Source: an uncultured bacterium (GTDB lineage Bacteria > Verrucomicrobiota > Kiritimatiellia > RFP12 > UBA1067). From it: a stretch of DNA of 38,433 bases. Under the pieces are notes generated by a model. It ran no database searches. It was not told the DNA's origin and was given only the letters and a program-made list of their open reading frames with translations. Both the position numbers and the translations under genes were made by a program. Positions within the stretch are counted from its first letter, which is position 1; each line of letters begins with the position of its first letter. Shown piece after piece: positions 1-8,076 of the stretch. The stretch spans positions 1 to 38,433 of the forward strand of contig CADCCQ010000018.1 in NCBI GenBank assembly GCA_902799955.1. The letters run 5' to 3'.

Positions 1-1
1 C

Positions 2-3000
2 GGAGACCTCGACCCGTTCGCCTGTCCCGAGGGATCGACGAACACAATATACGAGCACATCTTCTACACCGGGACGACAAATGCGCCGTTCGCCTACCCC
101 GTTGACACCAACGACACCGCCGTGTTGACAATCACCGTGAGCGGGATCGGAGCCGGGCGAATCGTCATCGGCGACATCGTCGTCCCCGTGATGGCCCGTC
201 CCGCGCCTCCGCCTTTGCGCGGCTCGGACGGAGACGCTCCGGACCCGACAGCCAACAGCGTTCACGTACCCTTGCCGAGGGGCGTGGAATTCATCATCTG
301 GGGTTCAATCCCTGAGACCTTGCAGGCGGAAATCGACGCGGGAAGCTACACCATCGGACGTCTTCCGGCCTGGTACACGCTTGAACGCGGGTGGATCGCG
401 TTCCCGAACACCAAGGCGAAGGAGCCGTGCATCCACGACCTCAACGCGAAGAAGCTGCTGGTGCATCTTGACCCCGGCAGGGACATCAAGGGTCTGGTAT
501 GCACATGGAATGCGACGGACACGATATCCGTCGAGGCGAAATCGGACCTTTCCGCCGAACTGACGGGGAACTTCCCGCGTTCCTCCACGACCCCGGTCAC
601 CTACACGCTGACGCATCCGCGCCACCTTCGTGGCCCGACGGAATACACGCAGACGGCGCGGTTCTGCCCCAGGCTCTCCGAAGGCGACGACAATAACCAG
701 CAGGAAGACGACAATGGCCTGCCTAAAGACGGGATGCCGGTGGACGGGGAATACGGAGACGAACACAGTTGCTCCTGCGGTTCTGGCGCCTGCTGCGGCA
801 ATCCGTGGTGCGATTGCGGATGTGCATGCTGCGAAGCGGGGGATGACGAAACCCCGGCCACCGTATGCGTCGAACACAACTGTCCATACGACCAGTGCGA
901 AAGCCTTCATCTTGACGCATACACAAACGCGATGGCCATCGCCTCGATGGTGAATGTGCTTAAGCTCGACAGGGATCCGGTGTACACGAACACCATCCCG
1001 ATAGACGTTCCCGACGCCTGTGTCAAGTGCTGCGAGTGCCCCGACCACAAGACGAACTACGTCGCGCTCGCCGCGAAATCATACAATCTTGCCGTGCGCA
1101 CGGCGGACGGAGAGCGCTTCGAGCGCACAGTCCACGACTGCAACATCAACGTCCACGGCCTCGCGCCCAGCAGGGACTTCGAGGATTCCGTCCTCGCCCT
1201 CTGCAAGACCGGCGTCGTCTACGAGACGCACCGCTACACCGTGCTGGGACTGGACATCGGGCATCCTCGGTGCGATGTCCATGAAGTTGCCAAATGGAAC
1301 TCAAATTTTGGCTTCCCTGTTGTGGCGACGACAAATGTCAATCTCGGAACGGTGATGTACCTGAGGACGGATGTCGATCTGCCATCCGGCGAGATTAACA
1401 TTCAGTTCGTCGACCCGACGGTGCGTTTCCAGCTCTACTTGGGCGGCGAAGGCGAAGAGCAGACACTGCTGTTGGACACGGCTATCCATGAAGACGGGCG
1501 GACTCTGCCGCTGAACGTATGGAAGCGCCTGACGGAGGATTTCACCTCGGGTCGAAACACCCAGATTACCGTTGTCGCATTTGGCGGTGGGACGGCGATT
1601 CTGCGTTATTCGTTTGCGGCGATCCACGACGGTCGCTCCGTGACAGACACGCGAGAACTCCGCCTGTCTGCAATTCTTCCTCTGTTGGTGCCGGATGTCG
1701 ATGGCAACGGCATGTTTAATGATGATGATGCGCGGCATTGTGTTTCCAACCGCTTCAATTTCTGGGTCAACAACGACATCTGGACCGGAAACGATGCCTT
1801 CGATGACACGTTCTGGGACTGGATCGACGGACTCGGCAACGACGACAACGGCGACGACAACGAGGTGAACGGACGGAACGATCTCGTGAACCTGCTCCCG
1901 ATGGCGATTCGCGTCCAGGATTTCCTGTCCGCATGGTCTTCGCATGAAGTCAAGATCGTGATTAGAGGACGGTATTCCGGGGTCCGACGTCTGTATGCCG
2001 ACATCGCGTGGAACGACGCCAGGGCATCGGTGCTTAGGGACATAGAGGTTGACGACGAGAGTAGTTGGTACAACTTCTGGAGCGGAACGACTCTCCATTC
2101 GGCATCGTTCCCGTCGCTGGGAGAAAGCGAGAGGCCGCTTGCCGACAATGTTGCGTCAAGGTGCCAGTCGGCGAGGGGCGTCGTATTGTTCGAGGCGGAG
2201 TGGGAATGCGAATGCCCAATAGAGCTCGCCGTGAAAGTGGATGGGAACGAGGTCTTCGCCTGTCGCCCGGATCTGGCGTTCCTTGATGTAAAGAAGATGT
2301 ACTGGTGGCACAACCTTCGCCATCTCTTTGGAGGCCAAGGCAAGATTGACCCGAGCGACACGAACATGACATCGGTCGCCCAGCTCCCGCTTTTGGCCTT
2401 CCGTCAGGATGCAAACTTTTATTTCGTCCACGGTTACAACATGGCGCAGCACGAGGCGCGCGAGTGGGCGCAGGCGACCTACAAGCGACTCTGGTGGTCG
2501 GGCTTTCGCGGACGTTTCCATGCCGTCACCTGGTACAGCAACGATTCGCAGTTCAAGCTGCCCGCAGTCGGTTACGTCTGTCCGAACTACCATGCGAACG
2601 TGGAACACGCCTTTGCCAGCGCGTCGAACCTGACGGCGGTCGTAGCCAACTACTCCGGCCCCAACTACTTCATGGCGCATTCGCTCGGCAACATGCTCGT
2701 GTCCGCTGCCATACAGGACTGGCAGATGCCATGCGCGCGCTATTTCATGCTGAATGCGGCGGTAGCAGCGGAAGCGTACGATACGAGTTCGGTGTCCTCT
2801 TCAACCCGCGACTGCATCACGCCGTCCGACTGGGATGCGATCCAGAATCGGCTGAGGGCTTCGCATTGGTATGAAACAGACGGACTCGCTGCGGATGACG
2901 ACCGCAGGAGCCTCACATGGCGGGATAGGTTCTCATCCGTTGTCAATGTTGTGAACTACTATTCATCTGAGGACGAGGTCTTGATGTGCGACACGAATGG

Positions 3001-3565
3001 TGCATCGCACTTCCCAATCCAGCGAGAGTGGGCGTGGTACAACCAAGAACGGATAAAAGGGGTGAAGCCTGTCGAACAATTCGTCGGCATTGACTTTGGG
3101 AGAAACGAAGGAGGCTGGAGTTTCAATTCTCACTACAACATACCCTATCAGGAATGGGATCCCGACACTGGAATGTACGTTACCCGATACCGTCCGCCTA
3201 CGGCAACGGAGGCGAACACTCTAACCAACGACTTCAGAGTCGAGCCGTTCTTCGGTAAGTTCAGCGATACCCCGCTCTTCACGACAAATTATCTGGCTCC
3301 AGGGTCAATCGACTACTCACTTCGGGCGCGTTTGCTGGCTGATGCAATACCAGCCGAGTCCTTCCCTGTTGGCTACATGTCCGCTCCTGTATTTTCGGAT
3401 TATGAGAATGATTACAATATGGCGGAAAGGTTTAAGGATGCAGACAGAATTAATGTAATGGACGCTAATAAACGACGATGGCGTCATTCATATTTCTTGC
3501 AAGCACCTTACATGGTTGTTCATGAACTGTTTGAAAACATAACCCAAGAAATCCAATCGAGGTAA
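2..3565 (+). CDS. Large secreted-type protein with Cys-rich segment and alpha/beta-hydrolase domain (5' end missing)
   Basis: The frame is open through the first base of the window, so the true start lies upstream and at least 1187 residues are visible. Numbering from the GTG at 122, residues 212-255 form a Cys-rich stretch with many CxC, CC and CGC patterns, suggesting metal binding or disulfides. Around 526-590 lies an acidic, Asn/Asp-rich segment (VDGNGMFNDDD, FWVNND) like those in large surface proteins of Verrucomicrobiota relatives. Near 766-860 are FVHGYN and AHSLGN, typical of the oxyanion loop and nucleophile elbow of alpha/beta hydrolases, giving a likely catalytic Ser near 853. A lipase or esterase role is inferred; the substrate is unknown. 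The stop is 4 bp from the next start, so the two are probably co-transcribed. It could be a secreted effector, but no delivery domain is visible in this part. Confidence 0.75.
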   Translation, partial: GDLDPFACPEGSTNTIYEHIFYTGTTNAPFAYPVDTNDTAVLTITVSGIGAGRIVIGDIVVPVMARPAPPPLRGSDGDAPDPTANSVHVPLPRGVEFIIWGSIPETLQAEIDAGSYTIGRLPAWYTLERGWIAFPNTKAKEPCIHDLNAKKLLVHLDPGRDIKGLVCTWNATDTISVEAKSDLSAELTGNFPRSSTTPVTYTLTHPRHLRGPTEYTQTARFCPRLSEGDDNNQQEDDNGLPKDGMPVDGEYGDEHSCSCGSGACCGNPWCDCGCACCEAGDDETPATVCVEHNCPYDQCESLHLDAYTNAMAIASMVNVLKLDRDPVYTNTIPIDVPDACVKCCECPDHKTNYVALAAKSYNLAVRTADGERFERTVHDCNINVHGLAPSRDFEDSVLALCKTGVVYETHRYTVLGLDIGHPRCDVHEVAKWNSNFGFPVVATTNVNLGTVMYLRTDVDLPSGEINIQFVDPTVRFQLYLGGEGEEQTLLLDTAIHEDGRTLPLNVWKRLTEDFTSGRNTQITVVAFGGGTAILRYSFAAIHDGRSVTDTRELRLSAILPLLVPDVDGNGMFNDDDARHCVSNRFNFWVNNDIWTGNDAFDDTFWDWIDGLGNDDNGDDNEVNGRNDLVNLLPMAIRVQDFLSAWSSHEVKIVIRGRYSGVRRLYADIAWNDARASVLRDIEVDDESSWYNFWSGTTLHSASFPSLGESERPLADNVASRCQSARGVVLFEAEWECECPIELAVKVDGNEVFACRPDLAFLDVKKMYWWHNLRHLFGGQGKIDPSDTNMTSVAQLPLLAFRQDANFYFVHGYNMAQHEAREWAQATYKRLWWSGFRGRFHAVTWYSNDSQFKLPAVGYVCPNYHANVEHAFASASNLTAVVANYSGPNYFMAHSLGNMLVSAAIQDWQMPCARYFMLNAAVAAEAYDTSSVSSSTRDCITPSDWDAIQNRLRASHWYETDGLAADDDRRSLTWRDRFSSVVNVVNYYSSEDEVLMCDTNGASHFPIQREWAWYNQERIKGVKPVEQFVGIDFGRNEGGWSFNSHYNIPYQEWDPDTGMYVTRYRPPTATEANTLTNDFRVEPFFGKFSDTPLFTTNYLAPGSIDYSLRARLLADAIPAESFPVGYMSAPVFSDYENDYNMAERFKDADRINVMDANKRRWRHSYFLQAPYMVVHELFENITQEIQSR

Positions 3566-3569
3566 TCCA

Positions 3570-4493
3570 ATGACGAAATTCTGCATGACATTTATGTTGA
3601 CTGCTGTCGCCCTTGCTGCAAGTGCAGAGCGAGTAAAAGCTACATTTACGATTGTTGACGATTGGGGAGCGCCAGTCACAAACGCCTCCTTGAAAATTCT
3701 GACGCCTAAAAATGCCTTTACGCTTTCGTGGAATGGGCCGATTCCACACTCAGAACACAATACAAAAACAGACGAAAAAGGCTGCGCCACTTGTTCGTTT
3801 GCAAGCCCACAACGGCGGTTTACGCTGTATGTAGATGCTGCTGGATTTTATCCCGAGGAGCGGGGCGACATATTCTTCGGTAAGGCGAATGAATTAAATG
3901 TCCCCATCCTCATGCGCAAGATTGTCAAGCCGGTTGAGATGGCAAAGACAAAACTTGTTCGCACACCATATCCTTCTGACGAAGGGACCTTCTATTTTGA
4001 TCTCGAGAAAGGCGACTGGGTTTTGCCAGGGCGAAAAGGCGTTGTTGCGGATTTAGGCGTTGAATACTCGTATCGAGACTCAGAAGGCCGAACTGAATCC
4101 AGAGCGAAGATAACATTTTTGTCAGGTGGCGCATATAAACGGAAGAAAATCGATTCATCAAGCTTTAAATCTGAGTACCGCGCCAATACAAATGAAGTTT
4201 ACGAAGCAACTTTCCTACACTCATTGTCATTTGATACGCAGGGGCGTAGCAATCGCATTTTGAACAGGGCGTTGGCAGAGGATGAATACCTCGTTTTCCG
4301 TACAAGAGTCGTTCGGAATAAGAACGGGAAGATCATTTCTGCAAATTATGGAAAAATCTATGGCAGAATAGATGCGTTCCGACATTTTGGATATACGTGT
4401 TGCTTTTTCAATCCAATCCCAAACGATACGGGATTAGAAGAGATGGAGGCTTATAAAATCTACAAGAGTCGTCAAAGCTCAACTAAACGGTAG
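3570..4493 (+). CDS. Secreted protein with carboxypeptidase-regulatory-like beta domain
   Basis: This 307-residue protein has a clear Sec signal peptide (hydrophobic stretch ending in AASA near residue 19). It continues with a beta-sandwich-like segment (VDDWGAPVTNASLKI ... TDEKGCATC ... YVDAAGFYPEERG) that resembles CarboxypepD_reg/Ig-like folds found in periplasmic or surface proteins. The remaining 190 residues are not recognised. It starts 4 bp after the hydrolase gene and its base composition is clearly more AT-rich than the core genes to the right, suggesting acquisition. The gene at 4515 begins with a diverged copy of the same signal peptide and domain, so the family was duplicated here. 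A periplasmic partner or immunity-type role for the upstream hydrolase is possible but is only inference from order and export signal. Confidence 0.75.
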   Translation: MTKFCMTFMLTAVALAASAERVKATFTIVDDWGAPVTNASLKILTPKNAFTLSWNGPIPHSEHNTKTDEKGCATCSFASPQRRFTLYVDAAGFYPEERGDIFFGKANELNVPILMRKIVKPVEMAKTKLVRTPYPSDEGTFYFDLEKGDWVLPGRKGVVADLGVEYSYRDSEGRTESRAKITFLSGGAYKRKKIDSSSFKSEYRANTNEVYEATFLHSLSFDTQGRSNRILNRALAEDEYLVFRTRVVRNKNGKIISANYGKIYGRIDAFRHFGYTCCFFNPIPNDTGLEEMEAYKIYKSRQSSTKR

Positions 4494-4675
4494 AGGCTGC
4501 TGGGAAATAATGCTATGGCAAGGTTTTCCATAACGCTTATGCTGGCTACATGTGTCTGCTTTGCAAAGGCGGAGTCAGTCAAAGTCGTTTGCCATATTTT
4601 AAGCGAGGACGGCAATCCCGTCACTAACGCAGTAGTTAAGACAACAACCGAACGAGACAGATTGAATATGTCATG

Positions 4676-4837
4676 CAACGGGAGTTGCCTGGCTTGCGCG
4701 GCTTTTCTGCTAGAAGCCTTCGAGACATGCGTATATTTTACGAGGAATGGTCGATGCTGGATGACTCCAATTTGGCAGTCGCAATTGCCAAGTCCGAGGA
4801 TAGTGGCAATTTGGCACCCATGGGTGCCAAAACTAAC
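4676..4837 (+). pseudogene. Remnant of YhcG/DUF1016 nuclease, N-terminal part
   Basis: In the frame shifted from the 4515 ORF, the translation reads RELPGLRGFSARSLRDMRIF followed by YEEW. This matches the recognisable GFSxRNLRxMRxFY signature at the end of the DUF1016 N-terminal domain of YhcG-type PD-(D/E)XK nucleases. The piece has no start codon of its own apart from a chance ATG at 4673 and is not followed by the nuclease domain. It abuts the broken secreted-protein paralogue on the left and a 20-bp perfect palindrome on the right. Family recognition is from memory of the motif. Confidence 0.5.
4811..4830. repeat. 20-bp perfect palindrome
   Basis: TTGGCACCCA is followed immediately by its exact reverse complement. 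It lies at the end of the YhcG N-terminal scrap, a few bases before the C-terminal scrap, so it marks the site where the middle of that gene is missing. It has no loop, so it resembles a dimeric protein-binding or cleavage site more than a terminator. In the YhcG frame it would read LAPMGA, so it could also be ordinary coding sequence. Confidence 0.7.
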
Positions 4838-4841
4838 CAGC

Positions 4842-4907
4842 AAGGACATGAACAAGTCGTTCGTGGACTACGTCATTCGTGACTACACGAAGCCGATGGG
4901 CGTTGTG
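4842..4907 (+). pseudogene. Remnant of YhcG/DUF1016 nuclease, C-terminal tip
   Basis: The translation NKSFVDYVIRDYTKPMGV has the pattern YxLRxxxKPxGVxxY that closes DUF1016/YhcG proteins. It lies about 5 bp after the N-terminal YhcG scrap but in another frame, so the central nuclease domain has been deleted. It runs directly into a copy of the PLD gene 5' end (shared bases GTGACAT at the joint), suggesting a short-homology junction. Confidence 0.45.
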
Positions 4908-4955
4908 ACATCTACACCTCCGTCGTCTGCGGGATTGTGCCGCAGGCGCAGGGGT
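4905..4955 (+). pseudogene. 5' scrap of the PLD-like gene (repeat copy 0)
   Basis: These bases (TGACATCTACACCTCCGTCG and onward, through GGGATTGTGCCGCAGGCG) are nearly identical to positions starting at 5118 in the intact PLD gene and 13578 in the second copy. The match begins just after the start-codon region and stops after about 50 bp. It is a partial direct repeat left of the intact copy. Confidence 0.8.
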
Positions 4956-4998
4956 GAGGTCTATATTCGACTATAATCGAATTGGTTTTAGTTTCTGC

Positions 4999-5028
4999 TT
5001 GCAATTCGATTACAGTCTATGGTATAAT
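4999..5028 (+). promoter_or_regulatory. Promoter of PLD gene copy A
   Basis: TTGCAA (4999-5004) and an extended -10 TGG-TATAAT (TATAAT at 5023-5028) are 18 bp apart. The transcript would have a leader of about 60 nt before the ATG at 5095, with GGAG shortly upstream of that ATG. Confidence 0.6.
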
Positions 5029-5094
5029 TGCAGGCAAGAGTGTTGACGGAATCAAGCATGTCAACATCCGTAATTTCCTGAAGACTGGAGAGAT

Positions 5095-5613
5095 ATGACC
5101 ACCTTTCTCTCCAACCGTGACATATATACCTCCGTCGTTTGCGGGATTGTGCCGCAGACGATGGAGCGGCTTTGGATTGCCACCGCGGATATCAAGGACA
5201 TGTATGTTGACGCGGGAGGACGGGAGATGGTGCCGTTCTTGGAGGTGCTGGACGGGATGGTGAAGCGCGGGATCGAGGTGCGGCTCATTCATGCGAAGGA
5301 CCCTGGCCCGAACTGGCGGGACGACTTCGACCGTTATCCCGACTTGTGGACGGGCATGGAACGGATGTTGTGTCCGCGCGTACATTTCAAGTGCATCATC
5401 GTGGATGGCGTGAAGGCGTACTTCGGTTCGGCGAATCTCACCGGTGCGGGCATGGGCGCGAAGAGCGAGAAGAAGCGCAACTTCGAAAACGGAGTGCTGA
5501 CGGACGACCCCGCACTCGTCGCGCCGCTTGTCGAGCAGTTCGATTCCGTCTGGCGAGGTGCGTTTTGCAAAGATTGCGGCCGACGCGACTTCTGCGGCGA
5601 CCCGGTTGTGTAG
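5095..5613 (+). CDS. Single-HKD phospholipase-D-like protein (copy A, intact)
   Basis: This 172-residue protein has one HKD motif, H97-x-K99-x4-D104 (VHFKCIIVDGVKAYFGSANL), followed by GSANLTGAG, which is the PLD/HKD catalytic signature. One HKD per chain means the active enzyme would be a homodimer, as in Nuc-type endonucleases. The C-terminus has a Cys cluster (FCKDCGRRDFCGDPVV) likely to bind zinc. There is no signal peptide, so it should be cytoplasmic; a nuclease is more likely than a lipase. It is the only intact copy of a sequence that recurs at 4905, 7896 and 13561, and it has its own promoter. Copies A and B bracket the whole accessory island as direct repeats about 8.5 kb apart. Confidence 0.85.
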   Translation: MTTFLSNRDIYTSVVCGIVPQTMERLWIATADIKDMYVDAGGREMVPFLEVLDGMVKRGIEVRLIHAKDPGPNWRDDFDRYPDLWTGMERMLCPRVHFKCIIVDGVKAYFGSANLTGAGMGAKSEKKRNFENGVLTDDPALVAPLVEQFDSVWRGAFCKDCGRRDFCGDPVV

Positions 5614-5790
5614 GCATTTTTTGAATAGGTGGTAAAGTTTTGAGCGGCGGAAGGGCGTGTGAGGTGCCTTTTGCCGCTTGTTATTGTGTTGGCACGGATG
5701 TTGCTATGTTGTGGGCGTGAACATAAACAGGAAGGAAAGCGAAAATGGACGATCAAATAGTTCTAGAGACGAGTGAAGAATGTACCATCA
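5614..5790 (+). repeat. Conserved tail downstream of PLD copy A, with remnant of the GyrB-like gene start
   Basis: This stretch aligns with 7941-8110. Both have GCGGAAGGGCGTG or GGTGGAAGGGCGTG, a GCCGCT segment, TGTTGGCACGGATGTTGCT, then GAGACGAG and a GAAGAA...ACCATC stretch. At 8077 this leads into the GyrB-like gene. Here it gives only a 24-codon ORF (5745-5819) whose SEECTI resembles SNEEVYTI at the start of that gene. The repeated unit therefore includes PLD, this tail and the start of the ATPase gene. Confidence 0.65.
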
Positions 5791-5884
5791 CACTTCGTCA
5801 TGCCTACATTGAAGCATAGGGGTTGAGTGGTGAAGCCGACGACACAGGTTAAACGAAATCGCAAGTGAATGAATGGAGGACTGC

Positions 5885-6304
5885 ATGATGGAAGAATGTG
5901 AGAGCAACGTCACGCGAGGTGTTGAGTTCGTGGGCATGAGGCCGTTGAAGGTCGTCAAGATACGACGGTTCGTGAGTGGCAAGGAGAGCGTTTCGTATAA
6001 CTTCTCTCCCAGTACGCGTGGTGTGCCAGATGAGTTTCTCATGATTCCTGATGTCGCCTGGCGGGATTGTGGATCCGACGATCTCAAAGGTCCCGTGAGA
6101 TGGTATGTCGATAGTCTGCTCGAGGATGGCGAAAGGGTGGAGGTGTCCGTTTCGGACAGCGGCATCGTCTGCTTTGATTTGTTGTTCAACGGTGAACGCC
6201 GCAGTCTGTGGTTCAATGCCTACACATCAGACACTGCCATCCTTGACGCAGACGGCAACGTTTGCAAAAACATAAGGGAGGCGATTCAAGATTCCAGTGT
6301 GTAG
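5885..6304 (+). CDS. Hypothetical protein in the PLD-flanked island
   Basis: This small soluble protein of about 139 residues has no signal peptide, no membrane segment and no motif that I recognise. Its composition is ordinary for a globular alpha/beta protein, with several aromatic-rich strands (VRWYVDSLLEDGERVEVSV, RRSLWFNAYTSDTAIL). I chose ATG 5885 (or 5888) over ATG 5873 because GGAGG at 5875-5879 is well placed for the later codons and would lie inside the gene otherwise. It stands between the PLD-tail repeat and the FtsK-type motor on the same strand, so it may be an accessory of that module. No function is proposed. Confidence 0.6.
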   Translation: MMEECESNVTRGVEFVGMRPLKVVKIRRFVSGKESVSYNFSPSTRGVPDEFLMIPDVAWRDCGSDDLKGPVRWYVDSLLEDGERVEVSVSDSGIVCFDLLFNGERRSLWFNAYTSDTAILDADGNVCKNIREAIQDSSV

Positions 6305-6790
6305 CCCACCATCTCAACTTCGCGTGAAACGGGTGGTTCAAGACGATGCGAGAAGCGGATGCGCAGTTCGACCGAAACGAGAGGTTTCCGCATCCTCATG
6401 GCGCAGTCGGTTGGTTCGCGAAGTTCTGGCCGAAGAAGTTCTGGCCGAAGACGGCGAGAACATCGCAGTAAAGCATAAGGAGAGCTTTTCACATCGGGTG
6501 ACAGACGCTGATAGAATGTTCTTCTGCACATGCGACGGCTGTTGTCAAATTCTGATCGCCAGCTTATATTTTGAGCAGCAGAGGATGGCTGAAAGGCTTG
6601 TCCTGCCATTTAAAGGGGCTTTTTACCAATCAAAATGATGTTGGCATGGTTAGTGCTAGTCTTTAGGGTAAGGAGAATATAAAGTGAACGACTTGATATT
6701 GAGAAAGTCCAATGTCTAATCTCGTTCTCTTCGTCAGTGCAAATATGAAGAATTATGATATAATATACCGTAAAGAGGGAGGCTGGGTAA
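6305..6790. other. Intergenic stretch with a possible decayed gene end and the ftsK-like promoter
   Basis: No intact gene is supported. A frame from 6328 to 6471 reads as plausible coding sequence (WFKTMREADAQFD ... HPHGAVGWFAKFWPKKFWPK, then stop) but has no start, since a stop codon precedes it at 6325. It may be the end of a lost gene. It contains an 18-base tandem duplication around GAAGTTCTGGCCGAA. From 6720 the DNA becomes AT-rich and holds the promoter at 6756. Confidence 0.4.
6756..6782 (+). promoter_or_regulatory. Extended -10 promoter and RBS of the ftsK-like gene
   Basis: TGA-TATAAT (TATAAT at 6759-6764) is an extended -10 box. The strong Shine-Dalgarno AGAGGGAGG (about 6774-6782) lies 8 nt before ATG 6791, fixing that start. 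No convincing -35 is visible. Confidence 0.65.
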
Positions 6791-7834
6791 ATGAAAAACA
6801 ATGAGATGGAGTCGTTTGAATCGTGCGATGGCGTGGTAACGCTGCCGGTAACATTCGGAAAGGCGTCAGACGGCGAAATCGCCGTCCGTGACCTTGCGCG
6901 GTTGCCGCATCTCCTGATAGGAGGAGTGACAGGGTCGGGGAAGTCGGGCTTCTTGCATTCGCTTGTCTGCTCGCTCGTCCAGAACCATTCACCTGAACAA
7001 GTGCGATTCGTCCTGATGGACACCAAGTGTGTTGAGTTCTACTTGTATGAGAAGCTGCCCCATCTGTATTCGCCTGTCGTTAGAGAAACGGAATCTTGTA
7101 TTGCGACATTGAAACACATAGAGGCAGAAATGGATAGGCGGATCACCCTGTTTGGCGAGAGGGGATGTCGCAGTATCGCGGAATACAACAAGAACGACAA
7201 AGGCGAGAAATTGCCCTTTCTGATTGTGATAGTTGACGAGTTTTCTGATTTTATGTTTGACGATGTCAGAGAAAGCTTTGAGTTTACGGCCAGTCGGATA
7301 GCTGCACTTGGGCGGACGGCTGGCATACACCTCGTGATGGCGACCTCTCGGACGGATACGAGAGTTGTATCAGGCGTTTTGAAAGCGAATATTCCAGGAA
7401 GGCTTGCGTTTAAGGTCGTTCAGAAGATTGATTCGCTGACGCTGCTGGATGAATTCGGGGCGGAGGAGCTTCTTAGGCGTGGCGATGCCTTGCTAAAAGA
7501 CTGCAATGGGGAACTGGTTCGATTGCAAGTCCCTTATGTGAGTGACGAGGCGATTACACGGATTGTCGAATCGGCGGTTGTGAGATATCCTGGACGACAG
7601 TTTGCCGATGGAATTGTATCCGCATCTGCCGAAAAGGAGGACTATGAGTCGATGTACGCACGGGCCTTGAATTTAGTCCGCACAACGCGGCGTGCCTCGA
7701 CGTCGTGGCTTCAGCGGAAGTTGGACATCGGATACACGGATGCGGCTCATGTCCTGTCACTCCTTGAGGAGCGCGGCATCATCGGCCCAGCAAACGACAA
7801 GGGACAACGTGAGATCCTGATCGAGGATAGTTGA
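6791..7834 (+). CDS. Solo FtsK/SpoIIIE-type DNA translocase motor with gamma domain
   Basis: This 347-residue protein has Walker A GGVTGSGKS at residues 44-52, Walker B LIVIVDEF at about 144-151, a region typical of the FtsK beta motor (ALGRTAGIHLVMATSRTD ... LKANIPGRLAFKV), and a C-terminal winged-helix gamma domain at about 285-345 (RASTSWLQRKLDIGYTDAAH). Chromosomal FtsK proteins are roughly 700-1300 residues with an N-terminal membrane domain and an alpha domain; both are missing here, so this is a cytoplasmic stand-alone hexameric DNA pump. The gamma domain suggests that it still reads KOPS-like sequences. It sits between a PLD copy and a PLD scrap on the same strand. It could serve a mobile element or a defence complex, or be a decayed chromosomal paralogue. 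Family assignment is firm; role is inference. Confidence 0.85.
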   Translation: MKNNEMESFESCDGVVTLPVTFGKASDGEIAVRDLARLPHLLIGGVTGSGKSGFLHSLVCSLVQNHSPEQVRFVLMDTKCVEFYLYEKLPHLYSPVVRETESCIATLKHIEAEMDRRITLFGERGCRSIAEYNKNDKGEKLPFLIVIVDEFSDFMFDDVRESFEFTASRIAALGRTAGIHLVMATSRTDTRVVSGVLKANIPGRLAFKVVQKIDSLTLLDEFGAEELLRRGDALLKDCNGELVRLQVPYVSDEAITRIVESAVVRYPGRQFADGIVSASAEKEDYESMYARALNLVRTTRRASTSWLQRKLDIGYTDAAHVLSLLEERGIIGPANDKGQREILIEDS

Positions 7835-7895
7835 GGGGGCGTGCGTCAACAGTGAGGTTCGGAGCATTCATTAATGCCGAGTGGTGATTGTGGAT

Positions 7896-7940
7896 CGCGA
7901 CTGCGGCCGTCGCGACTTCTGCGGTGATCCAGTGGTTTAG
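7896..7940 (+). pseudogene. 3' scrap of the PLD-like gene (repeat copy C)
   Basis: These 45 bases encode RDCGRRDFCGDPVV plus stop, identical in protein to the last 14 codons of PLD copies A and B, with several silent changes. Nothing of the HKD region precedes it. The following 130 bp match the tail after copy A. Confidence 0.85.
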
Positions 7941-8076
7941 GTTGCGGCTGTTCATGTTTTGACCAGCTGATGAAATATTGCGCGGTGGAAGGGCGTGGGA
8001 TGCGCCTCTCGCCGCTCAAACGCTGTTGGCACGGATGTTGCTGTAGGAAGTTCAGGCAAACTAATGGAGACGAGAC
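7941..8076 (+). repeat. PLD tail repeat leading into the GyrB-like gene
   Basis: This is the second copy of the tail seen at 5614-5790, sharing TGTTGGCACGGATGTTGCT and flanking blocks. It ends with GGAGACGAG a few bases before ATG 8077, which supplies the ribosome-binding site of the ATPase gene. Confidence 0.65.

Larger units (their letters stand above)
4515..4976 (+). pseudogene. Broken paralogue of the 3570 gene fused to YhcG and PLD scraps
   Basis: The first 56 codons mirror the 3570 gene: a signal peptide ending in AKA, then a segment with NPVTNAVVK matching APVTNASLK, ending in SCNG where the other has SWNG. From about 4676 the similarity stops and unrelated fragments follow. The reading frame stays open to 4976 only by chance, running through a piece of a DUF1016/YhcG nuclease C-terminus (codons at 4842-4907) and then a scrap of the PLD gene 5' end (from about 4905), read out of its normal frame. 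The ORF may be translated, but the product would be a chimera without a complete domain. I treat it as a recombination remnant. Confidence 0.6.

Noticed and set aside
6297..6638. 113-codon plus-strand frame and overlapping 107-codon minus-strand frame
   Set aside because: Neither has a ribosome-binding site, promoter or recognisable motif; a different frame in the same DNA looks more like a decayed gene end.
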